NCBI GenBank assembly: GCA_029783825.1
Contig: JAREIK010002463.1
Coordinates: forward strand, 1,155,501-1,219,500
Source: Sapria himalayana
Lineage: Eukaryota > Streptophyta > Magnoliopsida > Malpighiales > Rafflesiaceae
Direction of reading: 5' to 3'
Length of the DNA stretch: 64,000 nt
Every line of letters starts with the position of its first letter. Within the stretch, counting starts at the first letter, position 1. Below the pieces are notes generated by a model. The model worked only from the letters and a program-made list of their open reading frames with translations. It searched no databases and had not been told where the DNA came from. This document shows positions 37,411 through 49,455 of this stretch, one piece after another. Both the position numbers and the translations under genes were made by a program.

Positions 37411-39110
37411 TAATTATATATTTTTTTTAAATTATTATTTGCATTATAATTTTATTTAATTTGGTTTATTAAATTTATGTTATTAGTCTATAGATGAACA
37501 ATCCTTGAAACATACATTCTCCTCATAAAATAAAAATATATGATATTATAAATAATTAATTAAAAATATATAAAAATAAAAACAATTATATTAATAAGGA
37601 CTAAAATGACTATTTTTTTGAAGTATTAATTTTTAAAAAAATTATACAAAAAATTTTTCTAAAATTTTTATTTGAGAAATTAAATAATTTAGATTAAAGT
37701 AACATTAAATAATTAATTCAATATATATAATAATTTTTTCGATAATTTAAAAATTAAATTAACATACATTAAATTTTATACTAATTTAAATGTAAATTAA
37801 TTAAATGTATGATAAAATAGAAAATATTTTCAAATATATATGAATCAACTAATAAACTAGTAAATATTAATATTATTATAAGTATTAAAAAAATATTATG
37901 ATTATAGATAACTTTTAAAAAAATAAATATTACAAAACTTGAAAATCTTGAAATATAATAAAAATATTTTTTTTCAATAAAGTTAAAAGAAAATAAAATA
38001 ATAATTATAAATAAATATATAGATTTTTAATCATACTAAAATATATAAAAATTAAACAATTGATTAATATTTTTACAATTAGCTTTAAACATTAAGTTTT
38101 TATTTCATATTATCTTTGTGAAAATAAATATGAATTCTCAAAATTTTATTACTATAAAATATAAATTATTAAAGATTTTTTAACATTAAGAGTATTTTAT
38201 AACTTTTAGGCGAGTGGCTTGAATACAAATCAGATTTTCATTCATGTCTTATTAAATGAAGTTTGTTAATTTCGTACCTATTTGATATTTTTTTTAATGC
38301 AATACATAAATTTTTTTTGTTTGTATATTTATTGTTTAATTAATATTATAATAAAAAATTATAGGGTATTTTTTTTTCATTTGTAGCTTGCTACACGCAC
38401 ATTAATTTTGTTGAAACAATTTTGATAATAACTAAAATTAATGAGTATTTTTTTTATTTTATATATGTATTGTTTATTTAATATTTTAATAATTAAAACT
38501 ATAATTACCTCCTAAAATTTACATTCTCTCTCTCGACTTGACGCATCTAGCCGATATCCTTCTCATTCTTCATTATCTCTTGACGCCGATTAAACAAAAT
38601 ATCATTCGAGGTTTAAGTTTTATTTTGTTATAGATTTGAGGTACGTTCATCGATTATCGTTGGATTGCTTAATCAAAGAGTATGCATTATTTTTCTATTT
38701 TTTTGTTTCCAAAATTCATCTTTAATCACCATATGGTATGCTTGGATAATGTATAAAAACTTATTTGTATAAATGTTTAATGCATTTGTGATATAATGCG
38801 TTGTCATTGTGTGGATTTTGATGCTTGGATACTGTTTTAATTCTGATGCGTTCATCGATTATGCATTGTCATTTCTGATTTTATTCTTTAATCACCATAC
38901 ACACCATGATCTAATGCTTGGATACTATTTTTGTTTCCGAATTCCTCCTCAATATATAAACAGTATATATACTTAGGTTTGTCAACTTTATATCTACAAA
39001 AATAGTATACATCAATATGCATGAGTATTTTATACATAACTAGTATGCATAATTAGGTATGCCGACTTGATATCTACAAAAAATATTCAAAAATGAGTAA
39101 AGATTGAAAT
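37411..39110. other. AT-rich nuclear intergenic DNA
   Basis: Very AT-rich with no recognised gene. It could be the interior of the CACTA-like element, but no transposase segment was seen. Confidence 0.5.
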
Positions 39111-39115
39111 CAAAA

Positions 39116-39286
39116 ATATAATATAATATAATATAATATAATAAATAAAATAAATAAAATAAATAAAATAAATAAAATAAATAAAATAAATAAAATAAAT
39201 AAAATAAATAAAATAAATAAAATAAATAAAATAAATAAAATAAATAAAATAAATAAAATAAATAAAATAAATAAAATAATAGTTTA
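39116..39286. repeat. Microsatellites (ATATA)n then (AAATAAAAT)n
   Basis: A short (ATATA)n run is followed by about 15 near-perfect copies of the 9-bp unit AAATAAAAT. Because 9 is divisible by 3, the minus strand stays open as an FIY repeat (39,087-39,290); this is not a protein. Confidence 0.95.
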
Positions 39287-41982
39287 GCATGTAAAATTAA
39301 ATTACATTTATTATACTAGATTGAATCAATTTGAACTATTCTACCAACTTCTAAAAAACTCAATAATATTCACAAATGTAATTAAAAATAATTGAGCAAT
39401 AGTTTCTCAATTCACTCTGAAATGTCCTCATGATATGTGTTATTTTGTGCTAGGAACCCCAAATAACTTTTATTGGTAGGCAAGATTCCAAGTTATTTAC
39501 TTTTTGATGCAACATTTAGTAAGCCAACACGTAGCTTTCACATGTCAAGTCAATCATTGACATGTATACACATCATCATATAATAAGCACACTTTCAAGC
39601 ACTTGGCATTAATGCACGAGAACACATAGTAAGCACATAATCAATACTTATCCCTCATGTAAGCCAAGACATAGAAATCATACATACTAACACATTCTAT
39701 TCATGCAAGTAAGTATGTGATAAGCTTGTAAGTCAACATATGATATAAAAATAAATATTCTTTTTACTTTTTTCATAGACTTTATTGTAATTTTCCTTCA
39801 TGATTCATTTATATTCTTATGGTTGCACTAATCTTTAACAAAGATTATCATGGGAGGTGTGTGTGTGTGTGTGTGTGTGTGTAACACGTTATTAGTGATA
39901 ATAATGGATCCCAAAGAAATAATTATATATGAAGATTATTGTTTCTTGTTTTGTACAAAGTTTTCTCCAATAAAACAACCCATCTTATGCAAGAAGATTA
40001 TTTAAAAAGTAACAACATAGCTAAAAGAAATTATAGCTAAGCATTTGCCAAAGCATTGTATGAAGCTACAACTAAGTGGTTGGTTGTTGTGTCAAGGAAA
40101 GTATGGAAAACATAAGTTGATTTGATCCAATTGATTGGACTTTTTGAACCATGAATCTTGTATAGTGTATTAAAACCATCTTTAATAAAAAAATTTTATA
40201 GATCCATTATTATTGTTATCAAATCTAACAATAAAGCTAACATTATGTCGCACTATCATCATCACTAAAAATCTTTATAATTATGATAGTAAATGGTTTT
40301 AATAATCTTGAGGTTATAGCAACAAAAAATTATGAGTGGTTAAGTGAGAGGCTAAAGTAAGAGTTCACCTGCCATACCTTGAGCATGACTACAACTCCCA
40401 TGTGAACTTCCTAAGCATAAAAAAAATATCAATGATATGGTTCTTTTTGAAGTATTAAGCATTGACTAACACTCACCCCTAGCCTTGCTCTATTTCCAAC
40501 CTTTCATTTGCATGTTATTTTCATATGGCATGTCTTTTTTTTTTTTTTTTTGTATGCCCAAGGGATTGGTATTAGCCAAGAATTTTTATCTTCTTTTGAG
40601 TTGAGGAAATAACTTTTCTATATAAGAAGTATTTTTTCTTTGAGATATGACTAGTTAAGAACATACAAATGAGTAACCAAATGTTCAATTGGTTGTCTAG
40701 AGCTTTGTTGGTTTTGGATCTCATTTCATTTTACTTTGCATCTTCCTAAGAAGATGCAAAGTAAAGCTAATTACCTTATTTATTTTTGACGGTGAACCAT
40801 TTAGCTATTAAAAAACCTTTTGACCCTTCTTTTTTCCCATTATTGATTATAACCTTTAAAATATCTTTTTTTTTTGTTTCATATTGATTGATTTTGATAA
40901 AATTATTTCACAAAGAGTTTGGGATCAAACCTATGCCAATGACATGTTTCATAAAGATTGAAGAGCAAAATTTCATTATCATCTTCTCTTATCATTGTTG
41001 CTAGTAGTATAGATCATGTAAAGAGAAATAAAAACTTGTGCATTCAAAGGCCTTTTAAATACTATAACTTCCATAAAAATTCGCAACAACTTTGCCAATT
41101 AAATTAGAACTAAGAGATTTCTAAGTGCACCAATGAGTCTATAACTATCTAATGACTCTTCATAACTTTCAAATAGAAATTACAAGTTATTAACTTTTAT
41201 TGTCTAAATAATATTAATAAATATATCGACTCACTCACACTTAAAAACATAAATATATCATGGATGCAATGGAATAAAATATGTCTCATTGAATAAAAGA
41301 TTTTAATAAATATATAAAAGATCATACCTAGTGTACAAAGCTTCCACTTAGTGTATAGTTGGAAAAGTTACTATTTTGATAACCTTACTCTTGAAAATCA
41401 AAGAGATTTTGTCTATTAAGTCTCAAACCCAATACTTACCATGTCGTGGAGTGCATCAGCCCCGCCCCTTGTGGTATTAATTGCGAATGAGCAAGTAGGG
41501 GGTGGCAACTAAAGAGGAGACACTTATTACTATACAAAGGCATGATCTCTAGATTAATAAATATATAAATGTTTTTAAATTCTCTAAGAAAATAATGATT
41601 TTTTATGAGTATGATAATTAGCTAGAAACTCAAAAAAATGAAAAAAAAAGATTAACTTAGATATTTCTATATGAAGTTTATTTATATTCACCATAACAGA
41701 ATATTCTATAAAGTGCATTTTTTAAAAGTAATCTTTTTTATTATTTTTAAATATTAAATCCTTTTTTTTGGAAGATTTATGTTTAATATAATTATGTATT
41801 AAATAATTAGTGGGAGAGAAATAAAGTATGTAAAAGTAGTGAGAATATTGAGGAAATTTGAAAATTATTGGTGAATGATGTAAAATTACAAAAAATGTTA
41901 AAATTCTCTTTTATGTGACATGACATTAGCTTTCTAAAAATTAATTTTTACTCTTATTAATTATGTGGATGAAACAAAATTA
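39287..41982. other. AT-rich intergenic DNA with small simple repeats and one hairpin
   Basis: No gene recognised. Contains a (GT)n run at 39,857-39,882, a T-run at about 40,530-40,550, and a 16-bp perfect inverted repeat with a 4-base loop at 40,730-40,765 ('tttactttgcatcttc' / 'gaagatgcaaagtaaa'). Confidence 0.6.
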
Positions 41983-42275
41983 TCCATCTTCCTCTCTCTT
42001 TATTTCTCATTTTTCTTTCTCCATCTCTCTTTATCTATCTATCTATCTCGCTCTCTCTCTCTCTCTCTGTCTCTCTCTCCCTCCATCTCTTTTTATCTAT
42101 TCGTCTCTCTCTTTCTCTCCAAATCTCTTTATCTTTCTCTATCTCTCTTGCTCACTCTCTCTTCCGCTCTCTACTTGACTTCCTCTACCCCCTTTCTCCC
42201 TCTCTTACTCTCTATGCTTGACTTCCTCTTCTCCCCTTCTCCCTCTCTTGATCTCTCTCTCTCTCTCTCTCTACC
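41983..42275. repeat. Compound (CT)n pyrimidine tract
   Basis: About 290 bases of interrupted CT, CTTT and TCTA repeats on the plus strand, giving serine/leucine-rich open frames (71 and 109 codons) that are low-complexity artefacts. Confidence 0.95.
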
Positions 42276-42559
42276 ATCTCTTGATATGCTCTAGAACAAT
42301 TGAACATTCATCATAGATGAATAGAGAGAAAGAGAGAGATGAAGCAAACAAAAATGCACGTGTTGATCAAATGCTCTATGTATATAGACACGGAGAGCAT
42401 CAAGGTCTTTGTTAGGAAGGATCTTTGGTTCTTTTATCTACTAAAACTAAGCACTAGCTAAAAAGCATGAATCATCAATATTAAAGTCCCTAAGCAGATA
42501 AAAAAATTCATTATGAAAGAATAGATAGTAACTAAAATAGTAAAAAATGAAAAAATATG

Positions 42560-42895
42560 TTCATAAACTTTTCTACTTTTATGATTCTTCCATTGTGAAA
42601 CTTCAACATGAGAAGGAACTTCATATGCGATTAAGATATCTTGATTTTCTTCTCAAATATCAGATATTTCTAATCCAAATTGTAGCATAAACAAATTGTA
42701 GTAGTAGTTTGAAATAAAAACTATGCCACATTAATGTAACAAAATCGACAACAATATAAAATACAAGCTAATGATACTTAAGATTGAGGATGATTACAAA
42801 TGAGTACAAATCCTCTTTTTATGGAAGAAGAATCAGAAATCCAAAATCAATTTTTGATGTGGGCAAGGTAAACTCCACCAACCCATAATTGACCC
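42560..42895 (-). mobile_element. Probable 3' LTR of the minus-strand Copia element
   Basis: After the pol remnant ends at about 42,940, the minus strand begins 'tgggttggtggagtttacct' and then reads 'tgcccacatcaaaaattga', the kind of start seen in plant Copia LTRs. The far end is not defined and no second copy was found beyond 51,350, so the boundaries are approximate. Confidence 0.5.
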
Positions 42896-42939
42896 TGCAT
42901 TCTTTTACTTGAAGTTCAATTTTCACATACCGCTTATGT

Positions 42940-44080
42940 TTCTACCAGGCCATAATAAAATCAATATCATATGAATTGATCTCTCTTTAATGGTTTTGTG
43001 AGTATATTAGCTAGGTTATTTTCATTATGAATTCTCTATATATCTACACCTACTTCTATATTTTTTTTGTGCAAAGTAATATTATACTCTAATATATTTT
43101 ATCTTTGAATAAAATATTAGATTATATTCTAAGTGTAGAGCACTCTAACAATCATAAAATAAAGTAAGTTTTTTTTTCTTTATGTCCTAACTCTTCTAAT
43201 AATATTGATAATAGATTACTTATTTACTAGTTTGTGTAGCTACAACGTATTCTACCTTTGTCATTAGAGTAGGCATGATAGATTGTACCTTTGAAACCCA
43301 ATATACAACTTCTCCAATAAGAGTAAACTTATGGCTACTAGTTGACTTGCTATTATCAATATTTTCTATATAGTTTGAATCAACAAAACCTCTTAAAATA
43401 AGATTTAAGCCTCCACAACATATTTCAGCATTTATGGTATTCTTGATATATCTATTTTTTTTTCAGCACATCAATATTCTTTACCTAAATTTTTCATGTA
43501 TCAACTAATTACTATAACAACTTATGGAATATCTAGTTTTATAGAAACCATAGAAAACATAAAACTATCAATAGCTGATTCATATGGAATTCAAAATATT
43601 TTCATTCTATTTGCTTCATTTCTAGGAATCATACTTGTTAATAATTTGAAATTAATAGGAAGATGTATATAAATTGGCTTACAATCATACATATTGAAGC
43701 ATCACAATACTTTCCTGATATATTTTTTTGTAAAAGTCAAATCTTCTTATTATTTATGTTTTGGTAAATTTGAATCCCCAATATCTTATTTGTTGGTCCT
43801 AGATTCTTCATATTAAATTCTGTTTCCAAACATGCTTTCAATTTTTGGACATAATCTTTGTCGGTCCTTACTACCAAATGAATCATCCACATATACTGGC
43901 AAGATAATAAAATTATCATTTATAAATCTCTTGAAATATGCACAAGGATTTAAATTAAGTCTACTATATCAAAGTCTCTTAAAGAAGGAATCAAAATCTT
44001 ATACCAACATTTCAATACTTAGTTGAGGCAATGTAGAGATTTATTCAATCTATAAATCAATATTTCTTTTCTTTTTTTAA
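42940..44080 (-). pseudogene. Copia reverse transcriptase and RNase H, broken (outer element, 3' part)
   Basis: The minus strand holds pol of a Ty1/Copia element. In order: an RT segment with the family's WYK and CVYFK landmarks (about 43,900-44,060), the YVDD region degraded to 'YMWMIHL' near 43,885, 'LETEFNMKNLGPTNKILGIQ' (43,737-43,919 frame), a connection segment with 'VPYESAIDSFMFSMVS'-like residues (about 43,540), then the RNase H start with 'ENIDNSKSTS' (about 43,350) and its end with 'ENNLANILTKPLKRDQF' (about 43,000). Stops and frameshifts are frequent. A (TA)n-(TTTA)n microsatellite at 44,103-44,165 interrupts the N-terminal part of RT. Confidence 0.88.
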
Positions 44081-44099
44081 AAAAAAAACTTTATCATTG

Positions 44100-44102
<3 letters not shown>

Positions 44103-44134
<32 letters not shown>

Positions 44135-44165
44135 TATATTTATTTATTTATTTATTTATTTATTT
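44103..44165. repeat. (TA)n and (TTTA)n microsatellite
   Basis: About 15 TA units followed by about 7 TTTA units, lying within the RT of the outer Copia element. Confidence 0.95.
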
Positions 44166-44340
44166 CATGTTCTCCATAAAGAAATATAATTTTCATAGCC
44201 AACTACTCTAATTGTAAATGATATGTGGCACACATTAGCAGGATGACTCGGACTATTATAAGCGGAACAAAAAAAAATATTTCATTGAAGTTGTCTTCTT
44301 TCAAAACATATTTATTTTATTACTATTCATGCACAATACT

Positions 44341-44865
44341 TGTTAGAATTAACTCATACTTTTAAAGCTAAATACATATTCAATCTTGCAACCTGAATTG
44401 TGAAGTTGCAACATGGGTGGAATCACAACATGATTTGTATTGTTGTAACTAGAATACAAACATATGTTCGATGTCATTACCTAACTTGTGAAATCATGAC
44501 TTGAATGGAGTTGCAACTTATTTTGTGTTGTTATGACTAAAAGATTTTATGTTTGGTATTATGACCTAAAATATGAAGTCACGACTAGAATGAAGTCACA
44601 ACTTATATTTGGTGTTGTGACATTGAATTGTGAACTTCTTACTTGAATGGAGTTGCAACACATATTTTATTATTGTGATTGGATGCCTTAAGGATTCAAG
44701 TCATAACATTATTCTCTGATATCATGATATGAATTAAGTCATAACATGGATGTGATATCATGATTTAGGCTTTAAGTTTAAAAAGTTTTTTGTTTACTAT
44801 ATAGGTATTTGTAAATATAAATATAGTAGAGGAAGCAATATTGTGTACTAATAAAGATTATTAGT
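44341..44865 (+). mobile_element. 5' LTR of inner Copia element, truncated at its 3' end
   Basis: Begins TGTTAGAATT and aligns along its length with 47,932-48,345 (shared stretches include 'tgcaacctgaattgtgaagt', 'gttgtaactagaatacaa' and 'gtatttgtaaatataaat'). The last part (R/U5) and the primer-binding site found at the other LTR are missing. The LTR itself contains four imperfect 60-90-bp subrepeats with 'gaatggagttgcaac' and 'gtgttgttatgact' cores (44,385-44,690). Confidence 0.85.
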
Positions 44866-44929
44866 CTATAATAGAAGATGTGAGACCAACAAAAAGCGAT
44901 CATAAATCATAGATAACATTTGCCAAGAT

Positions 44930-45625
44930 TATCAAATGCAAAAGTTTGATTGGAGAGCAAGAGGTTTGATCCAATTATGTTTGACAGACAAAGTCTTAGT
45001 GAATATTTTTGGTAAAATATTGGCCAAGTATATATGAAAGAAGCTTGAAATACTATATTAGAGCAAGTCACTATTTAACAAGTTGTTTATAAAGAATAAA
45101 CTATGCAAGTTTCACATATGCAAGGCTAATACTTTTATTTCACACTTACATGATTTTTTTACACTGATAAGCCAATTATCATCTATTGGCTATGAGATTA
45201 ATGATGATGATAAAGCTATAATCCTTATCTATCCAAAACCAAATTCATATGATAACTTGATTATTACCAATGGATGTGGTACAATAGAGTTATCCTATTA
45301 GACAATGGTTTCAAAACAAATGTCTAAGGATATGGAGACATAGAATATAAGTAAATACTTAGATGTTATACTATTTGTGATGAAAGATGTTCAAATTGGT
45401 CCGAAAAAAATTAAAGATAAAAGAAAAATCCAAGAGTTTTGATAAGCCGAAATTACAATGTTACAATTATGATAAAGCTAGACATTTCAAGAGAGACTAT
45501 CATAGTATCCATACACTAAAGACTTACACTTTGCAGAAGTATAAATGTGTTGCTTATATTGATGAGGACATACATTTCATTAATGCATGTGCATCATGCC
45601 ACATGACTCTTTATCAGAACTAGTT
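44930..45625 (+). pseudogene. Copia gag, zinc knuckle and protease remnant (inner element)
   Basis: Gag of the UBN2/retrotran_gag2 type is readable: 'KFDWRARGLIQLCLTDKVL' early (family LSxxxLxLxDxVL), a 'YxxKSLFNKLFIKNKLCKF' equivalent, and 'LHDFFTLISQLSSIGYEIND' in the frame at 45,083-45,301. A degenerate CCHC knuckle follows ('CYNYDKARHFKRDYH', 45,440-45,500; two of the four ligands changed), then a protease start 'INACASCHMT' (about 45,575-45,610), where the family has LDSGASxHM. The catalytic Asp-Ser/Thr-Gly is no longer present. Several stops separate the parts. Confidence 0.85.
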
Positions 45626-46470
45626 TAGCCAGTATGAGTCTTGTGATGTGATTATGAGAATTAATTCAAAGTTGAAGATAGTTAGTCATAGGATTGTGAA
45701 GATAATTCTACATGATAGGACTTCAAATTCATTATAGGGATAATGTAGACTCAAGCTTTAAATAGAAATTTGATTTCTATGTGTGATGAATGATATCAGG
45801 TTTCAATTTAGTATGATGATAAGTCTTGCAAGATGCCTCGAGCAATCTTGATAATTTCTTGAGAAACAAGGTATATGATTTTGTACAACCTATAGGCAAG
45901 CACAATAGCACCATCATGACTCCGTGTAGTGAGTCCATAGTTTCTAAGAAAAAAAAGTAATAGAGAACAATAATTTAATATTGTGACAGAGTTAGAAATC
46001 AAAATATGGGAACATAGTATCGAAACTTGAAACCATGTTAAGATATTAGAGATGAAAGTGTAAGAATGGAGAAGTCCTAGAAAATCATGACATGAATGAT
46101 CTCAATGAAGATATCTTCCTATTGCAATATTATAAAATGTGTTAAGACATTTTCCAGTTGTGGCATCACAAAATATGTTACAACTTCATTCTATTAGTAG
46201 CATAAATGTGTTTAATGAATATACATAGTAGATAGAGTTTGAAGACTCTATTGAGGGAGAAATAGTCATGGCTACACTTATATTCAATAAGTCTACTTGA
46301 ATTAGAACCCCTCTTATATGGTATGTTCATAGTACATATCATGATCTTCATGTCAAAAGAGATGAGACAAATACTATTAAGGAGGCAAGATCCTTTGAGG
46401 GAATAAAAATTGTAAGAGCATGTTATGAAAGATGAGCTATAGTCCTTGGAGAAGAATAACACTAAGAGCA
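45626..46470 (+). pseudogene. Inner Copia: pre-integrase stretch, integrase largely deleted
   Basis: Directly after the protease remnant a poorly conserved pre-integrase stretch can be guessed. The integrase catalytic core with its DDE residues and the GGEYxSxEF landmark was not found. Only about 850 bp lie between protease and RT, where an intact Copia has well over 1.2 kb, so most of integrase was deleted. Confidence 0.6.
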
Positions 46471-47880
46471 TTATGAAGTTGTCCTCAGATCAAAAGATAA
46501 TTATATGCAAGTGTGTATTCAACTAGAAAATATAGGCTAATGGAAAGAATGAAAAGTACAAGATAAGTTTGGTTGCTAAATGATGCTCTCAAGTTTAAGA
46601 TATTTACTATAATGAGATCTTTCACTAGTAGTAAAGATTTTCTCAATCTGGATGATATTGGCTACTGTAGTAAGTTATGACCATGAGGTTGAGAAATTAA
46701 ATGTGAAAATGTCTTTTCTTCTTGGAGACTTGGAGGAAGAAATCTATATGAAGTAGTTGATTGGTATCAAGGTGAAAGTCAATAAAAAACTTTGTATGTA
46801 AACTTAAAAAGATATAGTTAAGGTTGAAGTAGTCTTTGAAGATATGGTATCAAAAGTTTAATTCATATTTTGTAGTTGGAATTTAGTAGATGTGAGGCTT
46901 ACCACTATGCATACACAAAAAGGTTAGATAAAAACAATATTATTCTTACCTTATCTATGATTATAGGATATTGGTTAGAAATAGCAAGAAAATGATCAAT
47001 GTAGTGAAAAGTTTATTGGAATAGAAGTTGACACGACAAATTTCAAAGCAGTAAACTTTATGCTAGAAATATAGATTCGAAAACAATAATGATGTGTATT
47101 GGGTAGTAGAAGTATGTTGAGGGAATACTTTAGAAGTAAAACATGTTGGAAAACAAGTTGATTGAACTCCTAGAGTGGCAAGTATGAAATTGATAGTGCA
47201 ATAGTGTCTTATGACTCAGCATAAAATAGAGGAGATGACTCTCAATCTAGATGACAACACTATCACGAGTTTGATCTATGCTATGATACGTATGAGACAT
47301 AATATTTCACATATTGTGGGAGTACTAATTAGGTTATCCAACCTAAGAAAGTAAAATTGAAATGCCTAAAAAATGGTACTCTAGTATCTATGTGGAACCC
47401 TTTTTTTGAGATTCAGTTTGATGATAACAATAATGAGGAAACTTTTAAAGTCATTCGAGGTATTGATGTAGACTAGGGTGGATATGTGGATATCATAAGA
47501 TCTTCATGTAGGTATATGTTTATCTTGTATGATAGATATGTGAGCTAGATGATGAAGAGGCAAGTTGTATTTTCCCTTTCATCCACATATGCAACATACA
47601 TGATACTTATTCATGAAAGTAAAGAAGTTGTATGGATAAGGAGGTTGTGTGCATAGCTTGACTTCGAGCAGAAGGAACTTAAACTCATATGCAATATTCA
47701 GAGTGCTATTCATTTAAAAAATAATCTTTATCATTTCATACTAGAACAAATCACATTGATATTTAATATCACTTTATTAGAGAGCAAATTGACTATAAAA
47801 AGATTCAACTGGATAAATTTGACATGATGAAGAACTATGATGATTACTTAACGAAGGGAGTGGGTGCAAAAAAATTCTAG
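46471..47880 (+). pseudogene. Inner Copia: RT and RNase H remnant
   Basis: Clear landmarks on the plus strand are 'VEKLNVKMSFLLGDLEEEIY' (about 46,690-46,750; family VxQLDVKTAFLHGDLEEEIYM), a fragment equivalent to MTQHxIEEM (about 47,210), 'GGYVDIIRSSCRYMFIL' (about 47,480; family GDxDxRKSTSGYVFxL), 'SSTYATYM' and 'SKEVVWIRRL' (about 47,580-47,650), and 'LICNIQSAIHLK' (about 47,690). The YVDD box could not be identified with confidence. There are many stops. Confidence 0.87.
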
Positions 47881-47931
47881 TGGTGTACAATTGAAACTAG
47901 AATAAAGAAAAATATTTTCCAAGTGAGAGAA

Positions 47932-48520
47932 TATTAGAATTGACTTATACCATCGAAGCTGCAATATATGTTTGGTGTCATAGGCTAATTGAAGTTGTAA
48001 TCTATTTCATGTTGTTGCAACTAGAATACATGTGTTCAATATTGCAACCTGAATTGTGAAGTCATGAACTTAATGGAGCTATAACCTATTTTGTTTTATT
48101 ATTATCGAAGAATTTATGTTCGATGTCATAACCTGAATATTGAAGTTGTAACTTGAACAAATTCACAACTTGTATTTAGTATTGTGACCTTGAATTGCAA
48201 AGTTGCTACTTGAATGAAGTTGCAACATATATTGCATTGTTATGACTAGATGCCTTATGAATTCAAGTTATGACCTTGTTCTCTAGTGTTGCGACATGAA
48301 TGAAGTCACGATGTTACAACTTAGGTCATACGTATTTGTAAATATAAATGTAATAGAGCAGGCAAAAGTTTGTGTTGTTAAAAGTATAGTGAAATTTTTC
48401 TATAATAATTTATGTATTATTTCTCTTCTTCTTACTTGTTCTCTAGTTCATTGTATGTGCTTTATCTTTAAATATTTTACCCCCTTTCTAAAACCCCAAG
48501 CACCATTGTTGACCCTTACA
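47932..48520 (+). mobile_element. 3' LTR of inner Copia element
   Basis: Starts TATTAGAATT (TG changed to TA) right after a purine-rich tract 'aagtgagaga' (47,921-47,930), and aligns with 44,341-44,865. It continues about 170 bp past the point where the 5' copy is truncated and probably ends '...gacccttaca' at 48,520. The 5 bases before the 5' LTR ('atact') are not found after this end, so no target duplication can be claimed. Confidence 0.8.
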
Positions 48521-48534
48521 TTTGGTATCATAGG
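48521..48534 (+). other. PBS-like sequence after the 3' LTR
   Basis: 'tttggtatcatag' follows the LTR end. Copia elements use initiator tRNA-Met with the binding site TGGTATCAGAGC; here TGGTATCA and the following AG match, with one change. A primer-binding site belongs after a 5' LTR, not a 3' LTR (see findings). Confidence 0.5.
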
Positions 48535-48649
48535 AATATGTTATGTATCTCATATTCCCAATAATATCACTCCACACGATCTTATATACCCATATATTTC
48601 TAAAAGCATTTCTTCATTGTGGTAGCAAAACATGATCCCATATCTTGGT

Positions 48650-49455
48650 TCTAAGGAAAGCTTTAATTTCATCATGTATTGATGTCATCGAAAGATAAAC
48701 TTCTTAGTTTATGTAGTCTCATGGAAAGTTGATGGCTCTCTATCATATGTTTGTAGATAGTATGCAATATTTATTTCCATAATGTATTCTAAGTGCCAAG
48801 TTGGTTCTCTTCTCTCCTAGTTTGATCATCATAGCTCAAATACCTTAGACTTATCTTGTATTTATTTGGTGTACTCTAGTAATTCATGTTTTGATTGTTT
48901 ATTTCCAACAAAACTTAGTCTTTATATTAGCTCATTCTTCTCCTTGCATCATGTCTTCTTCAAAGATGACATCTTTGTTGATGAATAACTTACAAATAGT
49001 TTCATCTCACAAGTAACATTTCTATACTCCATAAACATATCTCGAGATTACATATTTCTGAAATTTAAATCTTGTTTTGATATTTTTTGGGTATTACACA
49101 TTATGTACTCAAGACTTCCAAATGAATATAAGAAATTATAGCCAATTGGCTGACTAATCTACATTTTTATCGACATCTTTAAGTCAATCATAGTTGAATG
49201 TGATTGATTGATCAAAAAATAAACACTCTTGAATGCTTCTACCCATGATCACTAGGTCATCCCTATAATTTTTAATATGAATTTTGTTCATTCTAATGAG
49301 GTTTGTTCATCTGCTTTGCTACTCTATTTTGTGGTGAAGTATATGTCACTATGTACTACTTATTGATATATTTTTGTTGATAAAAGTTATCAAATTCAAT
49401 ACTAGTATATTCTTTCCCATTATTATTCTAGACTTGATATTCTTTTCAATATAAC
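48650..49455 (-). pseudogene. Outer Copia: integrase core and C-terminal part
   Basis: The minus strand reads 'GKEYTSIEFDNFYQQ' (about 49,385-49,425; family GGEYTSxEFxxFC) and then 'YTSPQNRVAKQMNKP' (about 49,305-49,345; family YTPQQNGVAERxNR). The Pro-Gln-Asn core remains; the Gly-Val-Ala-Glu-Arg that follows is altered. The C-terminal part toward 48,650 is hard to follow. The domain is interrupted at 49,456 by the MITE-like insertion. Confidence 0.83.

Noticed and set aside
39087..39290. 67-codon minus-strand frame
   Set aside because: Translation of the 9-bp microsatellite (FIY repeated), not a protein.
41963..42294. Serine/leucine-rich frames of 71 and 109 codons
   Set aside because: Translation of the CT-rich tract.
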